From IMG/VR virus record IMGVR_UViG_3300045976_000126, positions 1-56,225 of that record: a DNA stretch of 56,225 bases, one strand, 5' to 3'. The notes below the pieces were generated by a model that made no database searches, had not been told where the DNA came from, and was given only the letters and a program-made list of their open reading frames with translations. Every line of letters begins with the position of its first letter. The stretch's first letter is position 1. The DNA comes from a virus. This document shows positions 21,120 through 27,239 of the stretch, piece after piece. Made by a program: the position numbers and the translations under genes.

Positions 21120-21272
21120 TCACTTGAGCCCGCAGCAGCAGCGCGTCCGGCCCACGCAGCGACAGTTGCAATTCCGGCAGCAATTCGCCGCCGCTCCGAA
21201 CCGGTGATCACACCGGCACGTGCAGGTCCATGTCCTCGCGCCGTTCGAGATGCGCTCCCCCTTGACGTTCAC
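21120..21272 (-). CDS. 50-residue protein with 11 cysteines
   Basis: Starts at GTG 21272 in a GTGA overlap and stops next to the P5 -35. Eleven Cys lie between residues 17 and 47 as C-x-C-x-C, CC-x-x-C-x-C-x-C and CCC, with Asp-His after the first group and five Arg in between. The density resembles metallothioneins or a compact multi-zinc cluster more than a simple zinc ribbon. Context is a cassette of small genes under P6. Whether it binds metal is an inference from composition. Confidence 0.65.
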   Translation of the reverse strand: MNVKGERISNGARTWTCTCRCDHRFGAAANCCRNCNCRCVGRTRCCCGLK

Positions 21273-21526
21273 GGCCAGTACACCGTCAACACGCCGCCGC
21301 TCCCGACGTTGATCAGGCCCGGGTGGCTGCCGGACGGCTCGGCGATCACGTGCCAGATGTCCGAGCAGGTGAAGCCACGCGCCGGCTTCACCGTGGTCAC
21401 GGCCCGGTACGTGGCCGCCTTCACGCCTTTGGTCTTCCTGGTCGTCACGCTGCGGGCCACCGCCTTGTTGGCGGCCAGCCAGCGCCAGACGACACGGTCG
21501 CAGGCCTTGAGATCGATCTCGCTCAT
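21269..21526 (-). CDS. Small basic protein (85 residues)
   Basis: ATG 21526 overlaps the upstream stop as ATGA. A helical, basic first half (Ala, Lys, Arg) is followed by a short strand region with one Cys and aromatic residues. Middle gene of the P6 cassette. Function unknown. Confidence 0.6.
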   Translation of the reverse strand: MSEIDLKACDRVVWRWLAANKAVARSVTTRKTKGVKAATYRAVTTVKPARGFTCSDIWHVIAEPSGSHPGLINVGSGGVLTVYWP

Positions 21527-21795
21527 CGCCGCCACCACATCAGCGTGTAGCGGTCACGCACCTCGATCTTGGCGTCATCCGCGTGGATGCGGTCCGAGGC
21601 CTTGAGCGCGCCGCCGACCTTGCCCTGATCCGCCTTGTGCACGGCCCGCACTGTGGTGCAGGCGTAGAAGCTCTGGTCCCGCTTGGTGGGCCTGGTGGAT
21701 GCCACAGCGGCCAGCGAGGCGTCCCGGCAGGCCGCGACGGCCAGCCGGGAGCACTGGGCGGGCTGCATGTGCTTACTCGGGTCGGACAAGATCAT
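21523..21795 (-). CDS. Small unknown protein (90 residues)
   Basis: ATG 21795 follows GGAGAG directly; a TTG two codons later has better spacing to that box. Mostly helical with three Cys and an Arg/Trp-rich end. Its 5' leader contains one copy of the 28-bp inverted repeat. No motif. Confidence 0.55.
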   Translation of the reverse strand: MILSDPSKHMQPAQCSRLAVAACRDASLAAVASTRPTKRDQSFYACTTVRAVHKADQGKVGGALKASDRIHADDAKIEVRDRYTLMWWRR

Positions 21796-21801
21796 CTCTC
21801 C

Positions 21802-21829
21802 AGTCGAATCGTTAGTTGCGGTAAGGAAC
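21802..21829 (+). repeat. 28-bp inverted repeat, left copy
   Basis: Matches 23899-23926 in inverted orientation at 27 of 28 positions (one C/G difference). It lies between two genes. The pair bounds a 2.1-kb block of five complete genes. Confidence 0.8.
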
Positions 21830-22110
21830 TACTTCTTGACCCAGTCGCGCCGGCCGCCGGGCCGCAGCCACGTCAGCACGACGGCCCCGGAGCGAACGCG
21901 GTAGTCGCCCATGTCCAGGTAGTCGCCTCGCGCCTCCCGAAGCGCGCTCTGGACGTCGGCCAGCGTGTGTGGCGTCGCTGGCCTCACCGTGCTGGTGGCG
22001 GCGTGGCCAGCCTCGCGCTTGCCGGCCAGCTTGGTGGTGCACTCGGCGTTCACGCCGGCCATGCGCAGGATGCTCTGCACGCGACGGGTGTACGCGTCGG
22101 CGGTCAGCAT
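21829..22110 (-). CDS. Small helical protein (93 residues)
   Basis: Starts at ATG 22110 with GAGGAGA. The N-terminal half is a helical Ala/Arg/Val segment with one Cys, the C-terminal half has alternating strands and a basic end. First gene after promoter P6. Function unknown. Confidence 0.65.
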   Translation of the reverse strand: MLTADAYTRRVQSILRMAGVNAECTTKLAGKREAGHAATSTVRPATPHTLADVQSALREARGDYLDMGDYRVRSGAVVLTWLRPGGRRDWVKK

Positions 22111-22158
22111 GCGGGTCTCCTCGGGATCGGATGGCGGGAGCCTTCCCCACCATGGCTA

Positions 22159-22187
22159 AACCTACCCCACACGTCATCGGGTGTCAA
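22159..22187 (-). promoter_or_regulatory. Core-type promoter P6, TTGACA-17-TAGGTT
   Basis: -35 at 22182-22187, -10 at 22159-22164. The -35 lies in CATCGGGTTGACACCCGATG (22175-22194), 8-bp perfect arms around TGAC, a typical operator shape. Confidence 0.75.
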
Positions 22188-22231
22188 CCCGATGAGCTGG
22201 GCGGTCCCCCCTGCCGCCCGGCCCGAGGGCC

Positions 22232-22651
22232 TCAGCGCTTCCGAGCCGCGCGCCGGGCCTCGGCCTTGCCGGCCTTGGTGAAGCCGTACAGACGCTGCGC
22301 GGCGGCGTGCATCTGGTCCATCGCGGTGCCGCCGTCGAACTTGGCCATCGCCTCGGCCCACTCGATCATCGAGGCGCGAGAGGCTTCCAGCCGGGCCTGC
22401 ACGTCCGTGGCAGTCGGGGCCGGCTTGACCGGCTTCGCGACCTTGCGGGCCGGGCGGCTGGCCGGGGCCTCGATGCCCAGCTTGCGGCAGCAGTTCTTGC
22501 AGGTGACCGGGGCGTCGGTGTAGGCGAACTTGGCCTCGATGGTCTCGTAACCCGAGGCGCGGCGCATGTTCGAGCAGAGGACCGGGTTGCGGTCGGTGGT
22601 GCTGGGCGCGTGGACGACGGTCCCATTCTTGGCCACCAGGTTCATCTGCAT
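22232..22651 (-). CDS. Zinc-ribbon-like protein (139 residues)
   Basis: Starts at ATG 22651 after GAGGAGA. The N-terminal 60 residues carry a Cys, then Cys-x-x-Cys-Cys, with surrounding strands, as in small Cys/His treble clefts. A Lys/Pro/Ala linker leads to a helical, basic C-terminus. Single-gene cassette under P7. Possibly DNA- or protein-binding. Confidence 0.65.
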   Translation of the reverse strand: MQMNLVAKNGTVVHAPSTTDRNPVLCSNMRRASGYETIEAKFAYTDAPVTCKNCCRKLGIEAPASRPARKVAKPVKPAPTATDVQARLEASRASMIEWAEAMAKFDGGTAMDQMHAAAQRLYGFTKAGKAEARRAARKR

Positions 22652-22689
22652 TTCGATCTCCTCGGGTTGTTCTCTCTGTTGTAAGGAGA

Positions 22690-22718
22690 ACTCTACGCCC
22701 CAACTCGGTGGGTGTCAA
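22690..22718 (-). promoter_or_regulatory. Core-type promoter P7, TTGACA-17-TAGAGT
   Basis: -35 at 22713-22718 in GGTGTTGACACCCACC; -10 at 22690-22695. The -35 is in the loop of the hairpin at 22698-22731. Confidence 0.8.
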
Positions 22719-22731
22719 CACCGAGTTGGGG
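22698..22731. terminator. Hairpin with the P7 -35 in its loop
   Basis: 13-bp perfect arms CCCCAACTCGGTG and CACCGAGTTGGGG with an 8-nt loop that is the promoter core. It lies 12 nt after the stop of the 70-residue gene and so can terminate that transcript. Confidence 0.75.
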
Positions 22732-22742
22732 CGGTCACCCGA

Positions 22743-22955
22743 TCAGTGGAACAGATAGCCAAACTGCTCGGTCGAGGACGCCGCGAACGCCACGTTCCGG
22801 CGGTGCTGCTCGGCCAGGTCCGGCCCCGAGCCCCAGAAGCCGCGCCCCACCATTGCGTCCTCGACGCGGACGCTCCGCTCCCACGCATCGCTGTCGACAG
22901 CGGCCTGCGCGATGCACTCGCTAGTGGTCAGCTGGCCGATCTCGGTCTCGCGCAT
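22743..22955 (-). CDS. Small acidic protein (70 residues)
   Basis: ATG 22955 is chosen because GGGAGA precedes it and longer frames would translate promoter P8. Helical first half, then Trp/Gly, then a helical end with aromatic residues. Single-gene cassette. Function unknown. Confidence 0.65.
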   Translation of the reverse strand: MRETEIGQLTTSECIAQAAVDSDAWERSVRVEDAMVGRGFWGSGPDLAEQHRRNVAFAASSTEQFGYLFH

Positions 22956-22995
22956 TTCGTCTCCCTGATGGCGTGTTATCTGTCTGACAAGAAGA

Positions 22996-23024
22996 ACTCT
23001 ACCTGGCCTTGCAGTGGGTGTCAA
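22996..23024 (-). promoter_or_regulatory. Core-type promoter P8, TTGACA-17-TAGAGT
   Basis: -35 at 23019-23024, -10 at 22996-23001. A second core in the opposite orientation lies at 23037-23046, giving GGGTGTCAAC and GTTGACACCC arms 11 nt apart. The leader starts TTCTTCTTGTCAG. Confidence 0.8.
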
Positions 23025-23046
23025 CACCATTCCCGCGTTGACACCC
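23016..23046. repeat. Inverted pair of promoter-core sequences
   Basis: 10-bp perfect arms at 23016-23025 and 23037-23046. The opposing copy has no -10 at 17 bp, so it may act as an extra operator or as a terminator stem for the gene ending at 23054. Confidence 0.7.
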
Positions 23047-23053
23047 AGCTGGC

Positions 23054-23443
23054 CTAGTTGGCCCGCGTGTGCTTGCGCAGGTTGCCCGAGCTGCGGACCA
23101 TGCTGACCTCGGTCGCGCCGCAATCGGCGCACGTTACGGTCACGTAGACGCGGCTCATGTTGTACGAGCCCGGCACGGGGAACTTGTTGGTGCACTTGCC
23201 GTCGTCCGCCACCATCGCGGCGGGGGCCGGCTTGGCGGCGTGGGCGGCAACCTCGGCGTCGGGGCAGCAGTACGTGCACGGCTCGTAGGCCTCGACGTCG
23301 GCGGCCGGGACCTCGCTGACCTCGCCGACGAACAGGGAGCGCTTGTGGACGAAGGCGCAGCTGCGGCGGGCGTGGCGGTGGCTGCCCGCACCGGTCCGGT
23401 AGTAGGTGGTGGTGGTGGTGGTGGTGGTGGTGGTGGTGTCCAT
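23054..23443 (-). CDS. Cys/His protein with an 11-Thr run
   Basis: ATG 23443 is chosen by GGGAGCC upstream. Residues 3-13 are eleven threonines encoded by eleven ACC codons. The rest has two Cys pairs (Cys-Thr-Tyr-Cys-Cys near 50, Cys-Ala-Asp-Cys near 110), several His and a basic end, which fits a zinc-binding fold. Single-gene cassette under P9. Confidence 0.65.
   Translation of the reverse strand: MDTTTTTTTTTTTYYRTGAGSHRHARRSCAFVHKRSLFVGEVSEVPAADVEAYEPCTYCCPDAEVAAHAAKPAPAAMVADDGKCTNKFPVPGSYNMSRVYVTVTCADCGATEVSMVRSSGNLRKHTRAN
23405..23437 (-). repeat. (ACC)11 trinucleotide repeat in coding sequence
   Basis: 33 nt of perfect ACC repeats on the coding strand (GGT on the plus strand), right after the second codon. 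Slippage here would change the Thr count without breaking the frame. Confidence 0.9.
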
Positions 23444-23484
23444 CTCGGCTCCCTCGGGTTTGTGCTCTCTCTCTGATGGATAGA

Positions 23485-23513
23485 ACACTAGACCCTCACT
23501 CGGTGGGTGTCAA
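23485..23513 (-). promoter_or_regulatory. Core-type promoter P9, TTGACA-17-TAGTGT
   Basis: -35 at 23508-23513, -10 at 23485-23490. The -35 is in the loop of the hairpin at 23491-23531. The leader carries GAGAGAGAG. Confidence 0.8.
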
Positions 23514-23531
23514 CACCACCGAGTGAGGGTC
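23491..23531. terminator. Hairpin with the P9 -35 in its loop
   Basis: 15-bp perfect arms (23491-23505, 23517-23531), 11-nt loop containing the promoter core. It follows the stop of the 75-residue gene by 7 nt. Confidence 0.75.
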
Positions 23532-23537
23532 ACCCGA

Positions 23538-23765
23538 TCAGTCGCAGATCGCGCAGTGGTCGTCGCAGTGCACGTCGTGCTCGCAGAAGTCGGCGTCGTC
23601 CTTGCCGACGAACGTCCACTCGTACTCGAACACCGCCAGGGGCATGACGTCCTCGGTGCCGTCGAGGAAGCGCACCCGCACCGAACCGTCCGGCTCGTCG
23701 GCCAAGCGCTCAACCGTTTCGCCGTTCTCGTGCTGGTAGTCGGGGCGGATGTACTTCGTGTCCAT
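23538..23765 (-). CDS. Small acidic Cys/His protein (75 residues)
   Basis: ATG 23765 with AAGGAG upstream. A strand-rich first part is followed by a C-terminal cluster Cys-Glu-His-Asp-x-His-Cys-Asp-Asp-His-Cys-x-x-Cys that could bind one or two metal ions. Single-gene cassette under P10. Confidence 0.65.
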   Translation of the reverse strand: MDTKYIRPDYQHENGETVERLADEPDGSVRVRFLDGTEDVMPLAVFEYEWTFVGKDDADFCEHDVHCDDHCAICD

Positions 23766-23805
23766 CTTCGGCTCCTTGGGGGTTGTTCTCTCTCTGACAT
23801 GAACA

Positions 23806-23834
23806 ACCTTACGCCGCCTTGCGGTGGGTGTCAA
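23806..23834 (-). promoter_or_regulatory. Core-type promoter P10, TTGACA-17-TAAGGT
   Basis: -35 at 23829-23834 in GGGTGTTGACACCCACC; -10 at 23806-23811. The leader TTGTTCATGTCAG is nearly the same as that of P12. Confidence 0.8.
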
Positions 23835-23870
23835 CACCCTATGCGGCACGTCACTCGAATGGACGCAGAT

Positions 23871-23926
23871 GGTTATCCCAACTAACGACTTGCCATCGGT
23901 TCCTTACCCCAACTAACGATTCGACT
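23871..23926 (-). repeat. 28-bp inverted repeat, right copy, with adjacent partial copy
   Basis: 23899-23926 is the inverted match of 21802-21829. A partial copy sharing CCCAACTAACGA lies next to it at 23871-23891. The repeat includes the last codons and TAG stop of the 59-residue gene. Confidence 0.75.
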
Positions 23927-24092
23927 TCTGCAGGTCAGCCCCCATGTACAGGCCCGGCATGCCGTCGGCCCAGTCCACCCAGTAGCGCCAGCCGCGCCCC
24001 ACCCGCTCGGCCAGGCGCACCCGCCCGAAACGCCGGCCATGCTGCCGGCGGTCCATGACGGGTGCGCCCGGTTGGTGCGTTGGCTCCCTCAC
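23913..24092 (-). CDS. Small protein with Trp/Tyr-rich end (59 residues)
   Basis: Starts at GTG 24092 in a GTGA overlap; ATG 24056 is an alternative. The C-terminal half has Trp-Arg-Tyr-Trp-Val-Asp-Trp and a Gly-Leu-Tyr-Met-Gly segment, a pattern that suggests a small beta domain. Last gene of the P11 operon; its stop lies in the inverted repeat. Confidence 0.55.
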   Translation of the reverse strand: MREPTHQPGAPVMDRRQHGRRFGRVRLAERVGRGWRYWVDWADGMPGLYMGADLQKSNR

Positions 24093-24286
24093 CGGTGCTT
24101 GCAGGCCGTCAGCCGGCCGCAGCGGGCACAGGGGCGCAGGGCCGGCCGGACAGCCCGGATCGGGCCGTACGTGGCGTCAGCGCGCCGTAGAGCCTCGCGC
24201 TCGACGGACTCGCGCCGGGTGACCGGGCCGCGCGCCGCCATGGCGCAGGCGGCCATGAGGGCGCGCTGCCGGCGGGTGAGCTTCAC
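24089..24286 (-). CDS. Small Arg-rich protein with C-terminal Cys cluster (65 residues)
   Basis: Starts at GTG 24286 in a GTGA overlap. A helical, Arg/Ala-rich body is followed by Cys-Ala-Arg-Cys-Gly and a final Cys-Lys-His, a likely zinc knuckle. P11 operon. Confidence 0.6.
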   Translation of the reverse strand: MKLTRRQRALMAACAMAARGPVTRRESVEREALRRADATYGPIRAVRPALRPCARCGRLTACKHR

Positions 24287-24456
24287 TTCGAGGCGTCCCT
24301 GTTCGCCTTGGCGGCATAGAACTCGTCCTTGCCGATGCTGTCGTGGATGTGCTCGCCGTGCTTGCTGCACTTGCCCTTCTTGAGCTTGCGCCCGCAGGTC
24401 TGGCCGCGCCAGCGTGCGCAGCAGACGCCCAGTTCCTTGGCCTGCTTGGCCGTCAT
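24283..24456 (-). CDS. Small Cys/His protein (57 residues)
   Basis: ATG 24456 after GGGACTGAAG. Contains Cys-Cys, a Cys-Gly, and Cys-Ser-Lys-His-Gly-Glu-His, with many Lys. Probably a compact zinc fold. P11 operon. Confidence 0.6.
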   Translation of the reverse strand: MTAKQAKELGVCCARWRGQTCGRKLKKGKCSKHGEHIHDSIGKDEFYAAKANRDASK

Positions 24457-24461
24457 GATCT

Positions 24462-24647
24462 TCAGTCCCTTCCCAGAAACTTGATGTTCGTAGCGCCAGG
24501 GCTGTGCCTGATCGCAGCCCGACGGATCCACTCCATGCGCCGGCTACCGAGCTGGTCAAAGTCGGCCGGCGCAGTCTCCCAGTAGCTCGTCACCTTGCCG
24601 TTCTTCTTGGTGAACTCGATGTGCAGCCGGACGCCGCGCTTGCCCAT
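24462..24647 (-). CDS. Small unknown protein (61 residues)
   Basis: ATG 24647 overlaps the previous stop by one base. Two N-terminal strands, an aromatic Tyr-Trp-Glu-Thr segment, then a basic helix. No Cys. Function unknown. P11 operon. Confidence 0.6.
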   Translation of the reverse strand: MGKRGVRLHIEFTKKNGKVTSYWETAPADFDQLGSRRMEWIRRAAIRHSPGATNIKFLGRD

Positions 24648-24862
24648 CACTTCCGTCCCCTCTTGACGCGCCCGATCGCGCCGTTCTCTGCCGGGCTGGT
24701 CTTCAAACTGCCGACGAGCCGCCACCCGTCCTTGGCGATGGCCTTGGCGACGCCGCGCCGGGTCACGCCCGACCAGGTGCCGCCGTGCCGGCCGTCGTCC
24801 GTGGTGATCGTGGCCGACCCGTTGCCGAGGTCGACCACGATCCCGCCGCGCTCCCTGCTCAC
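24647..24862 (-). CDS. Small Gly/Thr-rich protein (71 residues)
   Basis: Starts at GTG 24862 in a GTGA overlap. Beta-rich first half with Gly, Thr and Asp, then Lys/Arg-rich. Possibly a small barrel that binds nucleic acid. P11 operon. Confidence 0.6.
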   Translation of the reverse strand: MSRERGGIVVDLGNGSATITTDDGRHGGTWSGVTRRGVAKAIAKDGWRLVGSLKTSPAENGAIGRVKRGRK

Positions 24863-25065
24863 AGGCTGTAGGCCATGTGGCCGAGGATGACGGTCGGCTG
24901 ATGGACGTCGTGCACCGGGACGTTGAGCGTCTGGCGACCAGTCTCACCGGTGATTTCGCGGATGCGGTCCGCTCGGGCGACCAGGCCGGCGCGCTGCTCG
25001 GCGGTCAGCTGCACGCTCTGCGCCACCAGCATGCTCGGCGCGTAGATCTTCAGTCGCTCGCTCAT
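24859..25065 (-). CDS. Small helical protein (68 residues)
   Basis: ATG 25065 is chosen by GAGGACA upstream; longer frames would translate promoter P11. A central Arg/Ala/Glu helix and a hydrophobic end with His. First gene of a six-gene operon that runs to 23913. Confidence 0.65.
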   Translation of the reverse strand: MSERLKIYAPSMLVAQSVQLTAEQRAGLVARADRIREITGETGRQTLNVPVHDVHQPTVILGHMAYSL

Positions 25066-25105
25066 TGTGTCCTCGATTCGGGCTGTTCCTGGCCTGACAA
25101 GAAGA

Positions 25106-25134
25106 ACGCTACACCCTACGACGGTGGGTGTCAA
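25106..25134 (-). promoter_or_regulatory. Core-type promoter P11, TTGACA-17-TAGCGT
   Basis: -35 at 25129-25134 in GGTGTTGACACCCACC, -10 at 25106-25111. The previous gene's TAG stop (25138-25140) lies 4 nt upstream of the -35. Leader TTCTTCTTGTCAG. Confidence 0.8.
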
Positions 25135-25137
25135 CAC

Positions 25138-25665
25138 CTATCGCCCAAGGGCCTTCTTGTTCGCCTTGGCAACGATGTCCTTGACCGCGCGCCACTGCTC
25201 CGGCGTCGGCTGCTCGATACCGCTCACCTCACCCATCAGGCACACGATCGTCGTGCGGAACAGGTCGTAGGCCTCACGGTCGCGGTCGAGCAACTGCAAG
25301 GTGCGGGCCGCGTACTCGGCCTGCTCGCGCATCCGCTGGTCGACCTCGGGGTGATCGATGCCGAGGTGCTTCACCACCAGGTCACGCGCCGCCGCTACCT
25401 GCTCGGCCGCCCTGCTGGCCGTGCGGTCCCGGTCGACCATGAGCGAGCCGTTCGCCGACTCCAGAGTGCCGATGCGCCGCTGCTGCCTGTCGGCCTCGGC
25501 GTCGGCGGTCTCGAACGCGCGCTCGGCGCGGTGCAGCAGGTCGCGCAGCCGGCGCACCTTCTGCTTGTCCATGGTCACCTGCGGGAAGGTGTCCGCGTCG
25601 ACGATCTCGCGCAGCTCGCGGGCCGCCTGCACCAGGTCGGCACGCACGCTGTGGAAGTGGGTCAC
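25138..25665 (-). CDS. Long coiled-coil protein (175 residues)
   Basis: Starts at GTG 25665 after GGAGAG. Nearly all helix, with many Arg, Glu, Ala and Leu in heptad-like spacing over residues 10-110, then a shorter helical domain. A structural or adaptor role is likely, but no family is recognised. It follows a hairpin at 25685-25712. Confidence 0.7.
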   Translation of the reverse strand: MTHFHSVRADLVQAARELREIVDADTFPQVTMDKQKVRRLRDLLHRAERAFETADAEADRQQRRIGTLESANGSLMVDRDRTASRAAEQVAAARDLVVKHLGIDHPEVDQRMREQAEYAARTLQLLDRDREAYDLFRTTIVCLMGEVSGIEQPTPEQWRAVKDIVAKANKKALGR

Positions 25666-25684
25666 GTTCTCTCCGTTCGTCGAG

Positions 25685-25712
25685 CCGGGGGGCCGATCTG
25701 GCCGGCCCCCGG
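25685..25712. terminator. GC-rich hairpin between the 98- and 175-residue genes
   Basis: CCGGGGG and CCCCCGG arms, extended with a one-base bulge, around GATCTGGCC. No T tract. Confidence 0.6.
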
Positions 25713-25720
25713 GTGCTCGG

Positions 25721-26017
25721 TCAGTTGGCCACGTACGTCACGGCGTCGCTGATCGCTGCCGTGAGCTCGTGACAGTCGGCGACCACCTGCGAGTTGGCAT
25801 CGGCGTCGAACTCGACGACCTGCCAGGCACGGCCGAACTCGCCGGGGGCCGGCCGCCACACCACGACGCCCTTGACGCACTCGCCGAGGGCGACCGAGCG
25901 GCCGGTGATGATCCAGCGGTCCGCGTCGATGCGCTTGGCCTGAACGGGCCGGCCGTCCGTGATGAACTCGAACGAGCTGCGGATTTCCATCTCGGCGATC
26001 GCGGCGGGCTGGAACAT
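25721..26017 (-). CDS. Small beta-rich protein (98 residues)
   Basis: ATG 26017 after AGGAGG; a longer frame would translate promoter P12. Alternating strands with Trp and a helical C-terminus. Under promoter P12. Function unknown. Confidence 0.65.
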   Translation of the reverse strand: MFQPAAIAEMEIRSSFEFITDGRPVQAKRIDADRWIITGRSVALGECVKGVVVWRPAPGEFGRAWQVVEFDADANSQVVADCHELTAAISDAVTYVAN

Positions 26018-26059
26018 CGGAGCCTCCTGTGGTGGTTGTTGGGTTGGCCTGACATGAAC

Positions 26060-26110
26060 AAAGTTACCGGACCCGACGGTGGGTGTCAACACCATGGGTC
26101 CGGTAACTTT
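26060..26110. terminator. Hairpin enclosing promoter P12
   Basis: 15-bp perfect arms at 26060-26074 and 26096-26110 with a 21-nt loop. The -35 is in the loop and the -10 is inside one arm. It starts 6 nt after the stop of the 61-residue gene. Confidence 0.75.
26061..26089 (-). promoter_or_regulatory. Core-type promoter P12, TTGACA-17-TAACTT
   Basis: -35 at 26084-26089 in GGTGTTGACACCCACC, -10 at 26061-26066 within a hairpin arm, so RNA or DNA folding could compete with promoter use. Confidence 0.8.
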
Positions 26111-26116
26111 GCGTGA

Positions 26117-26302
26117 TCAGTACTCGCTAGCCTTCAGTGCCCTCACATGGGGATTCCCCACCCTCTTGAAAGCCGATGTGCACACAGCGCACATCTTCTG
26201 CGGCTTCTGGCCCAGAAGCGTCACCATCCACGACGCACCCGACTGGCCGCAGTTCTGACAGTCCGGGCGCGGCTTCAGTCCCTTGTCGTCGAGCCGAGCC
26301 AT
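26117..26302 (-). CDS. Zinc-ribbon microprotein (61 residues)
   Basis: ATG 26302 overlaps the upstream stop by one base. Cys-Gln-Asn-Cys-Gly near residue 15 and Cys-Ala-Val-Cys near 39 form a four-Cys ribbon; Ala-Ser-Trp-Met-Val lies between. Closely similar in plan to its upstream neighbour, so the two probably arose by duplication. Confidence 0.7.
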   Translation of the reverse strand: MARLDDKGLKPRPDCQNCGQSGASWMVTLLGQKPQKMCAVCTSAFKRVGNPHVRALKASEY

Positions 26303-26481
26303 CAGTACTCCCGTCTGCGCAGCGTGCGCCGCGTGCTCGTCGCCGGCTGCTTCTCGGCGCACGGCGTGCACATCTTCCGCCGCTTCACACCGAGCCCCGG
26401 AACCCGGCCGGCAACCACCATCCACGCGGCATCGTTCTGGCCGCACTCCTGACACCTCGGCAACGGCTTGTTGTCCGCCAT
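26302..26481 (-). CDS. Zinc-ribbon microprotein (59 residues)
   Basis: ATG 26481, third of three consecutive ATG codons, is chosen by spacing to GAGGGG. Cys-Gln-Glu-Cys-Gly, Ala-Ala-Trp-Met-Val and Cys-Thr-Pro-Cys match the arrangement in the next gene. Arg-rich C-terminus. Confidence 0.7.
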   Translation of the reverse strand: MADNKPLPRCQECGQNDAAWMVVAGRVPGLGVKRRKMCTPCAEKQPATSTRRTLRRREY

Positions 26482-26483
26482 CA

Positions 26484-26738
26484 TCATCCCCTCAGCTTGG
26501 CTATCGCCTTCTCGTTGGCCGTCAGAGCCCACGTGGGCCACGCCGTGATGCTCAAGGCCTTCCCGGACCGGGAGCACACCGCCGAGCGATTGCTCGACCA
26601 CTCGGCGTCCCGGACGGCGTCGTGGCGCTCATACCAGAACGCGCCCGGCTTCTGACGGGTCGGCACCTCGAACACGGCAGTCGTGCCCGCCCCGCAGAAC
26701 GGGCACGACTGGCCAGTCTTCTTGATTCGCTTGGCCAT
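26484..26738 (-). CDS. Small Cys-pair protein (84 residues)
   Basis: ATG 26738. Cys-Pro-Phe-Cys-Gly near residue 12 and a lone Cys near 55, with aromatic residues between. Resembles a partial zinc ribbon. P13 operon. Confidence 0.65.
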   Translation of the reverse strand: MAKRIKKTGQSCPFCGAGTTAVFEVPTRQKPGAFWYERHDAVRDAEWSSNRSAVCSRSGKALSITAWPTWALTANEKAIAKLRG

Positions 26739-26741
26739 CGG

Positions 26742-26966
26742 TCATTCGCCGAGCGGCAAATCTGCAAGGAGACGGTACGCCCACTGAGGGAAGTACTTGT
26801 CGCCGTACCGAACGGTAGTGTTCGGGCACTTGACCTTCTTGCCATCGATCTTGTTCGTGTGCCCCTTGTAGAATACCGAGCTCAACAGCCGCGTGCCGTT
26901 CATGTTCAGTGTGGCTCTTACGCCGATTCCGCAATGGATACAGTTCATACGACCGGACTTGGCCAC
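26742..26966 (-). CDS. Small Cys-pair protein (74 residues)
   Basis: GTG 26966 is 6 nt from GAGGGG; GTG 26972 overlaps the previous stop and is an alternative. Cys-Ile-His-Cys-Gly at the start, Lys/Tyr-rich middle with one more Cys. P13 operon. Confidence 0.6.
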   Translation of the reverse strand: MAKSGRMNCIHCGIGVRATLNMNGTRLLSSVFYKGHTNKIDGKKVKCPNTTVRYGDKYFPQWAYRLLADLPLGE

Positions 26967-26968
26967 GG

Positions 26969-27229
26969 TCACCCCTCTACGTCGTGAATGTGCTTCCAGC
27001 CGCTCGCCATCTGGCCGGCGCACTTCTTGTGCACGTTGCCACCCTTCGGGCACGGCTTGTCGCACACGGGGCAAATGTTCTTACCCTTGGCCTCGGCGCG
27101 GTTGTTGCGCACCTTCCTGCCCTGCTTGACCGGGTTGACCGCGTCGACAGCGTCGGACACCTTGTTCTTGGCAGCGTTCTTGGCCTTGTCGCGCAGCGTC
27201 TCGCCCCGACCGGTCGTGAGCCAGCCCAT
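26969..27229 (-). CDS. Small zinc-ribbon protein (86 residues)
   Basis: ATG 27229 after GAGGGG. A Lys/Ala-rich helical first half, then Cys-Pro-Val-Cys-Asp-Lys-Pro-Cys and His-Lys-Lys-Cys. P13 operon. Confidence 0.65.
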   Translation of the reverse strand: MGWLTTGRGETLRDKAKNAAKNKVSDAVDAVNPVKQGRKVRNNRAEAKGKNICPVCDKPCPKGGNVHKKCAGQMASGWKHIHDVEG

Positions 27230-27239
27230 GTCTATCCCC

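Noticed and set aside
22104-25137. Longer N-termini beginning Val-Leu-Thr-Pro-Thr on many small genes
   Set aside because: They translate the core promoter (GTGTTGACACCCAC). Downstream ATG codons with ribosome sites, or leaderless starts, are better supported.
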